A stretch of DNA of 5,685 nt from Candidatus Dadabacteria bacterium (GCA_030624695.1 JAUXJP010000078.1:1-5685); one strand, 5' to 3'. Positions 1 to 5,575 are shown, counted from the stretch's first letter. Program-made: numbers and translations. The notes: generated by a model not told the origin, from the sequence alone.

Positions 1-1055
1 AGGAAATTGGTTACCCGGTAATGATAAAAGCTTCCGCTGGTGGTGGTGGTAAAGGCATGAGGCTTGTAAGGGAAAAAGATGAGTTTGAAAGCTCCCTCAG
101 GATGGCAAAGAGTGAGGCACTTTCTGCCTTTGGAGATGATTCCGTATTTGTTGAACGTTTTGTCGAACAGCCTCGGCATATTGAATTTCAGATACTAGCT
201 GATTCTCACGGAAAAGTTCTTCACCTCTTTGAAAGAGAGTGTTCAATCCAGAGAAGGCACCAGAAGGTTATTGAAGAAGCACCTTCGGCATACTTGACGG
301 AAAAAACCAGAAAAAAAATGGGTGATACAGCTGTCAGAATAGCAAAGGCTGTAAATTACCAGGGCGCCGGAACTGTAGAGTTTATTATGGACCAGAAACA
401 GAACTTTTACTTTCTCGAAATGAATACGAGGATCCAGGTTGAGCACCCTGTATCAGAAATGATTACAGGTATCGATATTGTAAAATGGATGATAAGAATT
501 GCTTATGGTGAAAAACTACCCTTTAAACAGAGTGAGCTAAAAATAAACGGGCATGCTCTTGAATGTAGGGTATATGCTGAAGACCCATCATCAAATTTCA
601 TGCCTTCACCGGGGACACTCCACTATATTAAAGCCCCTACAGGGCCGGGAGTGAGGGACGACTCATCGATATACAGCGGCTATGAAGTTACATCATTTTA
701 TGACCCTATGCTTTCAAAGCTGATTACATGGGGAGAAACCCGTGATGATGCTGTAAAAAAAATGGTTTCGGCACTTAGTGAATACGTGGTATTAGGTGTA
801 AAAACTAATATCGGTTTCTTGATTAGGGTAATGGCAGAAGAAGAGTTTAACCAGGCTAAGATTGATACCGGATATATTGAAAGGCATCCTGAATTGCTCA
901 AGGAAGAGTCCCCGGATATTGATCCTGCACTGATTGCTGCAGCTGTTACAATGGAACATGCAGTACCTGAAACAAATAACGGGAATGGCAATTCCGCTTC
1001 AAACTGGAAATTGCTTGCAAGAAGATTCGGCGTATCGAGGAACCCCTTAATATGA
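1..1055 (+). CDS. Acyl-CoA carboxylase biotin carboxylase subunit (AccC/PccA type), 5' truncated
   Basis: This is the C-terminal three quarters of a biotin carboxylase, which uses ATP and bicarbonate to carboxylate biotin on a carrier protein in acyl-CoA carboxylases. The gene enters from outside the window: codons are in frame from nt 3 and read EIGYPV before the Met at nt 21, so that Met is internal. Counting that Met as residue 1, the ATP-grasp glycine loop GGGGKGM is at 7-13. The catalytic stretch EMNTRIQVEH is at 133-142 and carries the counterparts of E. coli AccC E288, R292, Q294, V295 and E296. E120 matches E276, and R212 in GVRDDS matches the catalytic R338. The C-terminal biotin-carboxylase domain ends near residue 295. 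A tail of about 50 residues (AAAVTMEH...SNWKLLARRFG) follows, of the kind seen in propionyl-CoA carboxylase alpha chains rather than in short E. coli AccC. The stop overlaps the next start as ATGA. Family is certain; the acyl-CoA substrate is not, because no carboxyltransferase gene is in view. Confidence 0.95.
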   Translation, partial: EIGYPVMIKASAGGGGKGMRLVREKDEFESSLRMAKSEALSAFGDDSVFVERFVEQPRHIEFQILADSHGKVLHLFERECSIQRRHQKVIEEAPSAYLTEKTRKKMGDTAVRIAKAVNYQGAGTVEFIMDQKQNFYFLEMNTRIQVEHPVSEMITGIDIVKWMIRIAYGEKLPFKQSELKINGHALECRVYAEDPSSNFMPSPGTLHYIKAPTGPGVRDDSSIYSGYEVTSFYDPMLSKLITWGETRDDAVKKMVSALSEYVVLGVKTNIGFLIRVMAEEEFNQAKIDTGYIERHPELLKEESPDIDPALIAAAVTMEHAVPETNNGNGNSASNWKLLARRFGVSRNPLI

Positions 1056-1543
1056 CTTACAGTTTTAAACTAGATAACCAGATATACAAAGTAAATATAG
1101 AAAGCGAAGACAATAATATTGTGGTTCAGATCAAAGACAAGGAATACCCCGTCGAATACGCCAGGCTTGATGACAACCTTTATTCTATTATTATTAACGG
1201 CAAGTCATTTACCATAGGCACATTTAAGCAGGGCAAACAGGTACAGGTGTTTCATGCCGGCAACCTTTACGAGTTCGAAGCAATTTCTGACCGGGAACTT
1301 TCAAAGTCAGGTGGAATGGGCAGCGGGCTTGAGATAATTTCCCCAATGCCTAGCCGTGTTGTAAAGATACTGAAAAGTGAGGGCGATGAGGTCGCAGAAG
1401 GTGAAGCCGTAGTTGTAGTTGAAGCCATGAAAATGGAAAGCGAGCTAAAAGCACTTCAGGCTGGAAAGATTAAATCCATTAAAATAAGTGAAGGAGATGC
1501 AGTGGAAGCAAAAACCCTCCTTGTAGTACTAAGTGAAGAGTAA
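1052..1543 (+). CDS. Biotin carboxyl carrier protein with BT-like N-terminal region
   Basis: This 163-residue protein carries biotin between the carboxylase and carboxyltransferase sites of an acyl-CoA carboxylase. The C-terminal biotinyl domain spans about residues 92-161. It begins with the SPMPSRV motif (97-103) and contains the biotinylation motif EAMKM (124-128), with K127 as the attachment lysine, encoded at nt 1430-1432. Residues 1 to about 85 are beta-rich (YSFKLDNQIYKVNI, YSIIINGKSFTI, GNLYEFEA). They resemble the BT/linker region that joins the biotin carboxylase and carrier domains in PccA-type alpha chains. They lack the Pro/Ala-rich linker of classical AccB. The start codon overlaps the upstream stop by 4 nt (ATGA), and a GAGGA lies 10 nt before it (1037-1041), so translational coupling is expected. 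The pair looks like a PccA alpha chain divided into two polypeptides. The stop TAA at 1541-1543 directly abuts the stop of the opposing gene. Substrate specificity (propionyl-, acetyl- or other acyl-CoA) cannot be read from this protein. Confidence 0.93.
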   Translation: MTYSFKLDNQIYKVNIESEDNNIVVQIKDKEYPVEYARLDDNLYSIIINGKSFTIGTFKQGKQVQVFHAGNLYEFEAISDRELSKSGGMGSGLEIISPMPSRVVKILKSEGDEVAEGEAVVVVEAMKMESELKALQAGKIKSIKISEGDAVEAKTLLVVLSEE

Positions 1544-2746
1544 TCAGGCAATTTTAATAATCTTGTAACCGTTTCTTTTTAAAACACCCGCAATTTCTTT
1601 CTGATGTTCCTTATTTCTTGTTTCCAGGTTTATTTCCACAATTGCCCTGTTAAGGGCAAGGCCCTCTGTCATCCTGTCGTGAAGAATATGGATAATATTA
1701 CCCCTTAGGCCCCCTATTAAAGTTGAAAGTACACCAAGTGCCCCCGGGATATCAGGCAATTCAAGGTCCATACGCATTAGCCTTCCCTGCTTATTGAGGC
1801 CCCTTTCAATTATCTTAGACAGAATATTGATATCTATATTCCCTCCGCTGATTAGGACTACAACATTTTTATTCTTAAACTTCTTATGTCTTTTCATAAG
1901 GCCTGCAAGGCCCACACCACCGCATCCTTCAACAACAAGCCTTTTTTTACTTGCCAGTATCAGGAGTGAATCTTCAATCTCATCTTCGTTTACGGTAAAT
2001 ACATCGTCAACATATTTATTTACTATTTCTAATGTAATATCTCCTGCTTTTTTAACCGCAATACCATCAGCAAGAGTTAATTTTGAAGGGACCTCAACGG
2101 GCCTTTTCTTCTTTAGAGCCTCGACCATCGAGGGGATATTTTCGGCCTGAATACCAAATATCTTTATTCTTGGGTTTGCTTCCTTTAATGCAATCGCAAT
2201 TCCCGAGATTAATCCCCCCCCTCCTATAGGAACAAACACAGCATCAATATTTTTTAGGTCTCTGAGTATCTCTAGGCCGATTGTACCCTGCCCCGCAATT
2301 ACATCTTTGTCATTAAAAGCATGAATAAAAGTGGACTTTTCTTTTTCAGAATCCTCCAGTGCATACTTTAGTGATTCATCGAAATTAGCCCCGCGTAGCA
2401 AAACTTCTCCTCCATAATGTTTCACTGCCAGCATTTTGTTTATTGGAGTACCTTCCGGCATTATAACTTTTGCTTTTATACCCAGCAGTCTCGAGGACAG
2501 CGCTACTCCCTGCGCATGGTTTCCAGCTGAAGCCGCAATTACCGAATTTGTTTTATTTCTTACCTGGTAGAGTTTGTTATATGCCCCCCTGATCTTAAAT
2601 GAGCCGGTCCTTTGAAGGTTCTCAAGTTTAAAATATACATTTGCTCCTATTAGTTCCTGCATTGCATATGAATAAACAAGCGGCGTTTCATGAATTATAT
2701 TTTTGAGCCTGGCCGAAGCTTTTTTGATATCTTTTATTGTTGGCAT
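1544..2746 (-). CDS. ilvA: Threonine ammonia-lyase (threonine dehydratase) with C-terminal ACT domain
   Basis: This PLP enzyme deaminates L-threonine (and usually L-serine) to 2-oxobutyrate and ammonia, at the entry to isoleucine synthesis or threonine breakdown. It is 400 residues long from the Met at 2744-2746. The fold-type II catalytic domain covers about residues 1-320. The Schiff-base lysine is K51 in TGSFKIRGA, and the substrate loop is SAGNHAQG (73-80). The PLP-phosphate glycine loop is GGGGL (175-179), and SGGN (300-303) lies near the pyridine ring. One ACT domain follows (about 326-400, LELPDIPGALGVLSTL). This is the medium-length family form, not E. coli IlvA with its two ACT-like domains. 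The ACT domain suggests allosteric control by an amino acid. I chose this start because family members begin close to the IKDIKKASARLK helix, but it has no Shine-Dalgarno. An in-frame ATG at 2789-2791 adds 15 residues and does have an AAAGGA. A G8 tract encodes the glycine loop. Biosynthetic versus catabolic role is undecided. Confidence 0.93.
   Translation of the reverse strand: MPTIKDIKKASARLKNIIHETPLVYSYAMQELIGANVYFKLENLQRTGSFKIRGAYNKLYQVRNKTNSVIAASAGNHAQGVALSSRLLGIKAKVIMPEGTPINKMLAVKHYGGEVLLRGANFDESLKYALEDSEKEKSTFIHAFNDKDVIAGQGTIGLEILRDLKNIDAVFVPIGGGGLISGIAIALKEANPRIKIFGIQAENIPSMVEALKKKRPVEVPSKLTLADGIAVKKAGDITLEIVNKYVDDVFTVNEDEIEDSLLILASKKRLVVEGCGGVGLAGLMKRHKKFKNKNVVVLISGGNIDINILSKIIERGLNKQGRLMRMDLELPDIPGALGVLSTLIGGLRGNIIHILHDRMTEGLALNRAIVEINLETRNKEHQKEIAGVLKRNGYKIIKIA
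1642..1659. repeat. Perfect 7-bp hairpin inside the lyase gene, past the carrier-protein stop
   Basis: TTGCCCT (1642-1648), a GTTA loop, then AGGGCAA (1653-1659). A third arm, GCCCT at 1661-1665, can pair with AGGGC at 1653-1657 instead, so two mutually exclusive hairpins are possible. It lies about 100 nt beyond the stop of the carrier-protein gene and within the ACT-domain codons of the opposing gene. No T-run follows on either strand, so it is not a standard intrinsic terminator. Confidence 0.35.
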
Positions 2747-2778
2747 AACCAAAATAAAATAACCATTACTAAAACAGT

Positions 2779-2806
2779 TGGACAATACCATATTTTCCTT
2801 TAAGAT
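2779..2806 (+). promoter_or_regulatory. Candidate sigma-70-type promoter of the peptide-binding lipoprotein gene
   Basis: TGGACA (2779-2784, 5 of 6 to TTGACA) is followed after 16 nt by TAAGAT (2801-2806, 4 of 6 to TATAAT). Transcription would begin near 2812-2814, leaving only a few bases before the ATG at 2818. That fits the absence of any Shine-Dalgarno sequence there. The assignment rests on short, imperfect hexamers, and TAAAAT at 2755-2760 is an alternative -10 that would give a longer leader. Confidence 0.3.
2796..2801 (-). promoter_or_regulatory. Possible RBS for an upstream start of the threonine ammonia-lyase
   Basis: On the minus strand AAAGGA ends 4 nt before an in-frame ATG at 2791-2789. 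That ATG would add 15 mostly hydrophobic residues to the lyase. This is the only SD-like site near either candidate start. If it is real, the lyase 5' end lies only 26 nt from the divergent binding-protein start, and its promoter must sit inside that gene. The site is short, and purine-rich hexamers are common in AT-rich DNA. Confidence 0.35.
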
Positions 2807-2817
2807 AAATCGGCATT

Positions 2818-4407
2818 ATGAAAAACTTTTTTATTTTTTTATTCCTGTTGTCCTTTCTCATAATCTCCTGCAATAATAATACAAAAAAAGTTAATATCGC
2901 TGAAAAAGATACACTCAATATTAATATTGGCACCGAACCGCCTTCCCTCGACGGCTCCCTCGCAACAGACAGCACTTCTTATACAATTCTGAACAATATT
3001 ATGGACGGGCTTACAAAATTCAGCCATGAGCATAAACCGGAACCCGCGCTTGCAGAAAGCTGGGAAATAAGTGAAGACGGAAAAACTTTTATTTTTAAAA
3101 TCCGCGACGGCGTAGTCTGGTCAGACGGTGTCCCGCTAAGGGCACAGGACTTTGAATATTCATGGAACAGGATACTAAATCCCGAAACAGCCGCTGACTA
3201 CGCATATTTTCTATTTGATGTAAAAAACGCGGAAGAATACAATTCAGGAAAGATAGATGATTTTTCGAAGGTTGGGGTTAAGGCCGTTGATGATAAGACC
3301 CTTCATGTAGAGCTTAAAAGGCCTGCCACTTATTTCCCAAGCGTAGTTTCCTTTATGTCCACTTTTCCATTAAGGGAAGACATTATAAAAGAACACGGCC
3401 AAAGCTGGACCGACCCTGAAAATATTGTGACAATTGGCCCGTACAAATTAACTAAATGGAAGCACCATGATTTTATTATTCTCGAGGAAAACGAAAAATA
3501 CTGGGGCCAGAAACCTAAAAACGTAAAAAAAGTAAAAATGATAATGAACGAAAACCCAAGTTCCGCTCTTGCTCTTTATGAAAGCGGCGAGCTTGATTTT
3601 CTGGACAGTAAAAGTATCCCGGTCCTTGAAGTGCCAAGACTTGTAAATACCGGCGAATTTATCAAAAGGGAAGCCTATAGGGGCAGTTATGTTGCATTTA
3701 ACATTAAGAAACCACCTTTTGATAATCCAAAGGTAAGAAAGGCTTTTGCCAGTACAATCGAACGTGAGAGTATTGTGGGTTTAATCCAGGGTGCAGGGTT
3801 TCCGGCTACATCATGGATACCCAGAAACATGCTTGCTCATAATCCTGATATTGGGATTAAATTTGACCCTGAAAAAGCAAAAAATCTTTTATCAGAAGCG
3901 GGATTTCCAAATGGTAAAAATTTTCCTGATGCTTCATTTCTTTATCCGGATGTAGGAAACAACAGGATTGTTGCAGAAGCGCTTCAAAGCATGTGGAAAA
4001 AACATCTTGGAGTGGAAGTTGAACTGGACAACCAGGAGTGGAAAGTATATTTAAAAACGCGGCAAACAAACCCCCCTGAAATCTCAAGAGGTAGCTGGGG
4101 AGCTGATTTTCCTGACCCGCACAATTTTATGAACCTCTTTGAATGCAGTAGCGGAAACAACCACACAAACTGGTGTAACCCCGAGTATGACAGGCTTGTA
4201 GAGACAGCCGCAGAAGAGCAGGACCTGAATAAAAGAATAGAACTTTACAATAAGGCACAGGAAATTCTTACTGAAACGGATGTTGCGATTGTTCCCTATA
4301 TTAACCAGGTACAGCAAAACATGATAAAACCTTTTATAAAGGGGCTTGAGCCTGACCCTTTAAACCTGATCTACTTTAACAGGGTCGAGTTCATTGAAAA
4401 TAATTAA
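2818..4407 (+). CDS. Peptide/oligopeptide ABC transporter substrate-binding lipoprotein (SBP family 5)
   Basis: This 529-residue extracytoplasmic binding protein is of the OppA/DppA class and delivers peptides or similar ligands to an ABC importer. The N-terminus is a lipoprotein signal peptide: a Lys, then a hydrophobic run, then lipobox IISC with the lipidated cysteine at C18. The family hallmarks follow in order: GTEPPSLDG (38-46), the signature LAESWEISEDGKTFIFKIRDGVVWSDG (78-104) continuing to FEYSWNRILNP, GPYKLTKW (207-214) and NPKVRKAF (303-310). Near the C-terminus are WGADFPDPHNF (427-437) and NNHTNWCNPEYD (447-458). D430 sits where OppA has the Asp that binds the peptide N-terminus. 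Apart from C18 there are only two cysteines, C443 and C453, ten residues apart. Length fits the family. An in-frame TAA at 2806-2808 rules out any upstream extension, so the ATG is fixed even though it lacks an SD. No permease or ATPase genes are adjacent, and both neighbours are on the other strand, so it looks monocistronic. The ligand is unknown. Confidence 0.93.
   Translation: MKNFFIFLFLLSFLIISCNNNTKKVNIAEKDTLNINIGTEPPSLDGSLATDSTSYTILNNIMDGLTKFSHEHKPEPALAESWEISEDGKTFIFKIRDGVVWSDGVPLRAQDFEYSWNRILNPETAADYAYFLFDVKNAEEYNSGKIDDFSKVGVKAVDDKTLHVELKRPATYFPSVVSFMSTFPLREDIIKEHGQSWTDPENIVTIGPYKLTKWKHHDFIILEENEKYWGQKPKNVKKVKMIMNENPSSALALYESGELDFLDSKSIPVLEVPRLVNTGEFIKREAYRGSYVAFNIKKPPFDNPKVRKAFASTIERESIVGLIQGAGFPATSWIPRNMLAHNPDIGIKFDPEKAKNLLSEAGFPNGKNFPDASFLYPDVGNNRIVAEALQSMWKKHLGVEVELDNQEWKVYLKTRQTNPPEISRGSWGADFPDPHNFMNLFECSSGNNHTNWCNPEYDRLVETAAEEQDLNKRIELYNKAQEILTETDVAIVPYINQVQQNMIKPFIKGLEPDPLNLIYFNRVEFIENN
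4337..4362. repeat. Inverted repeat near the 3' end of the lipoprotein gene, possible minus-strand terminator
   Basis: TAAAGGG (4337-4343) and CCCTTTA (4356-4362) form a perfect 7-bp inverted repeat around a 12-nt loop. The loop can add a short GGC/GCC pairing. It lies inside the binding-protein gene, about 42 nt past the stop of the oxidoreductase transcribed leftward. Read on the minus strand it is followed by an interrupted T-rich stretch (TTTATAAAAGGTTTT). It could therefore act as a weak terminator for that transcript. The repeat is seen directly; the function is a guess. Confidence 0.3.
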
Positions 4408-5459
4408 CCTTTAAAATAAGGGATAATTTCTTTTGCATATGTTTCAAGAGCAAAGTCCGGGTCCGGGCTAAATCTATAAAAAAGTACAAAGTTCCTGACT
4501 CCCGCATCTATATATTTCTCAATTTTTTCTATGCAGTCTTTTTTAGCACCTGTAATTGTAAAATCCAGAATTGCTTCACGTGGGAAGAGCTGGCCCAGTT
4601 CCCTGAACTTGGCACGTTTCTCCTCGTCAGTTGGCACAATGTTAAAATAGTTTATCCCGTGATACTCCTCGGGAATATCCACGTCATAACCCGCTTTTAA
4701 AAGCTGGTCCTGCATAATAAGGACGTATTTAAATGGCTCCAGGGTTTTATAGGCTTCATCAATATCTTTCCCAAGTGATGTAAACACCCATAGGGCCGGG
4801 TCAAAATCATCAAGTGGCCTGTCTGCATTATTTGCAGCAGATTTAATATCTCCTAAATACCTTTCGTATAATCCCGGATTTAAATCGAGGGGTAGCCATC
4901 CATCTCCCCGTTCACCTGTAAGCTGAAGGCCCTTGGGTGTGTGTGTTGCTATATAAAAAGGAATGCTGTTTCTTTCATAGGGCTTTATCTGCAAGAATGC
5001 GTCTTCAAGTTTGTAGAACTGCCCGTCATAATTAATTGGCTCATCAGTTTCCCAGAGCATTTTCATTACATCAATGGATTCTTTAAGTTTTCCAAGAGGT
5101 TTATTCCATTCTATACCAAATGCATCGAGGTTCATGGATTCACCAACGCCAAGGGTTAACACTGTCCTTCCTTTTGAAAGCTGGTCAACTGTTGCCAGTC
5201 TTTGTGCAAAGACAGCTGGGTGCATCCTGTGGGGATCAGATACAGTACCGAGCTGTATATTTGTAGTCTGAGGTGCAGCAGCGGCAGCTACTGTCCAGGC
5301 TTCAGGGGCTATTGCACCCGGTGCGACAAATACAAGATGGTCCGGGTACCAGATCGTATCGAATCCAAGCTTGTCTGCCTTAATTGAAAATTCTATCAAA
5401 CCATTCACATCTGCTCCCGGCATTGGCGCTGAAAGCCCAAATTTTATATCTTTAGCCAT
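4404..5459 (-). CDS. LLM-class flavin/F420-type oxidoreductase (luciferase-like, Mer-like)
   Basis: This 351-residue TIM-barrel oxidoreductase is of the bacterial luciferase-like superfamily, whose members use FMN or coenzyme F420 for monooxygenation or hydride transfer. Visible family motifs are IKFGLSAP (5-12, strand 1), KLGFDTIWYPDHL (30-42) and LGTVSDPHRMHPAVFAQRLATVDQLSKGR (70-98). After these come LTLGVGES (101-108) and the glycine-rich cofactor region THTPKGLQLTGERGDGWLPL (172-191). GAKKDCIEKIEKYIDAGVRNFVL (304-326) is the usual C-terminal barrel end. The arrangement resembles Mer and other F420-dependent members, but the choice between FMN and F420 cannot be made by eye. The start is well fixed by a strong Shine-Dalgarno at 5461-5471 and a promoter just upstream. 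It is divergent from a second luciferase-like gene. Its stop shares TTAA (4404-4407) with the stop of the converging lipoprotein gene. The substrate is unknown. Confidence 0.9.
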   Translation of the reverse strand: MAKDIKFGLSAPMPGADVNGLIEFSIKADKLGFDTIWYPDHLVFVAPGAIAPEAWTVAAAAAPQTTNIQLGTVSDPHRMHPAVFAQRLATVDQLSKGRTVLTLGVGESMNLDAFGIEWNKPLGKLKESIDVMKMLWETDEPINYDGQFYKLEDAFLQIKPYERNSIPFYIATHTPKGLQLTGERGDGWLPLDLNPGLYERYLGDIKSAANNADRPLDDFDPALWVFTSLGKDIDEAYKTLEPFKYVLIMQDQLLKAGYDVDIPEEYHGINYFNIVPTDEEKRAKFRELGQLFPREAILDFTITGAKKDCIEKIEKYIDAGVRNFVLFYRFSPDPDFALETYAKEIIPYFKG

Positions 5460-5460
5460 T

Positions 5461-5471
5461 TGATCACCTCT
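5461..5471 (-). promoter_or_regulatory. Very strong RBS of the leftward oxidoreductase gene
   Basis: The minus strand reads AGAGGTGATCA immediately before the ATG. GAGGTGATC is nine contiguous bases of the canonical AAGGAGGTGATCC complement of the 16S rRNA 3' end, and GAGG ends seven nt before the start. This fixes the start codon and suggests efficient translation. It also shows that the organism uses canonical Shine-Dalgarno initiation. Confidence 0.85.
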
Positions 5472-5488
5472 TGAATTTAATAGTATTC

Positions 5489-5518
5489 ATTATAAACATA
5501 TTTAAATTGCAGATTCAA
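5489..5518 (-). promoter_or_regulatory. Promoter of the leftward oxidoreductase gene
   Basis: On the minus strand, -35 TTGAAT (5518-5513, 4 of 6) is separated by 18 nt from a perfect -10 TATAAT (5494-5489). Transcription would start near 5482, giving a leader of about 23 nt that contains the strong Shine-Dalgarno. The surrounding DNA is very AT-rich: 12 G/C bases in 5481-5560 by hand count. This looks like a housekeeping-sigma promoter. Confidence 0.6.
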
Positions 5519-5524
5519 CTGAAT
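5513..5524. promoter_or_regulatory. Dyad between the divergent promoters, candidate operator
   Basis: ATTCA-AC-TGAAT is a perfect 5-bp dyad with a 2-nt centre. It covers the -35 element of the leftward promoter and the -35 region (weak ATTCAA) of the rightward one, with the two TATAAT boxes about 20 and 27 nt from its centre. A protein bound here could affect both genes. Short dyads arise easily by chance in AT-rich DNA, and no regulator gene is visible in the window. Confidence 0.3.
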
Positions 5525-5532
5525 TAAAATAA

Positions 5533-5541
5533 TGCTATAAT
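5533..5541 (+). promoter_or_regulatory. Extended -10 promoter of the rightward luciferase-like gene
   Basis: TGCTATAAT is a perfect extended -10 (TGn plus TATAAT, with the box at 5536-5541). The -35 position at 17-nt spacing (5513-5518, ATTCAA) is poor, as is common for extended -10 promoters. Transcription would start near 5548 and give a leader of about 28 nt. A perfect AT palindrome, TTAAATATTTAA (5548-5559), begins at that predicted start. Confidence 0.6.
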
Positions 5542-5564
5542 TAATTCTTAAATATTTAATCTTT

Positions 5565-5569
5565 GGAGG
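5565..5569 (+). promoter_or_regulatory. RBS of the rightward luciferase-like gene
   Basis: GGAGG lies six nt before the ATG at 5576. It is a near-ideal Shine-Dalgarno that supports this start although the gene is cut off by the window edge. Confidence 0.8.
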
Positions 5570-5575
5570 CAGAAC

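Noticed and set aside
311..318. A8 tract in the biotin carboxylase gene
   Set aside because: A runs over Lys codons are expected in an AT-rich genome, and the frame is intact on both sides.
243..446. Minus-strand open frame inside the biotin carboxylase gene
   Set aside because: It lies wholly opposite strongly conserved codons, has low-complexity composition and no SD or family resemblance.
698..991. 97-codon minus-strand open frame inside the biotin carboxylase gene
   Set aside because: It is Ser/Ile-rich, opposite conserved carboxylase codons, and has no recognisable motif.
1794..2150. 118-codon plus-strand open frame opposite the threonine ammonia-lyase
   Set aside because: Its composition (runs of Leu, Phe, Pro, Ser) is what the complement of a lyase gene gives; the lyase frame is unambiguous.
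2822..2840. T-rich runs at the start of the lipoprotein gene as a phase-variation tract or terminator
   Set aside because: The T runs are interrupted and encode Phe/Leu/Ile of the signal peptide, which explains them. No GC hairpin precedes them.
2769..2975. Minus-strand open frame covering the lyase/lipoprotein intergenic region
   Set aside because: It runs opposite the lipoprotein signal peptide and overlaps the lyase start, with no family features. Its hydrophobic stretch is a reflection of AT-rich DNA.
3857..4317. Several minus-strand open frames opposite the lipoprotein gene
   Set aside because: They are antisense to the conserved C-terminal half of the binding protein and show no start signals or domains.
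4455..4468. Tandem GTCCGG repeat
   Set aside because: It is only two copies and simply encodes the PDPD of the oxidoreductase C-terminus.
4941..5387. Three overlapping plus-strand open frames opposite the oxidoreductase gene
   Set aside because: They are Cys/Phe/Ser-rich products of the complementary strand of a well-supported gene.
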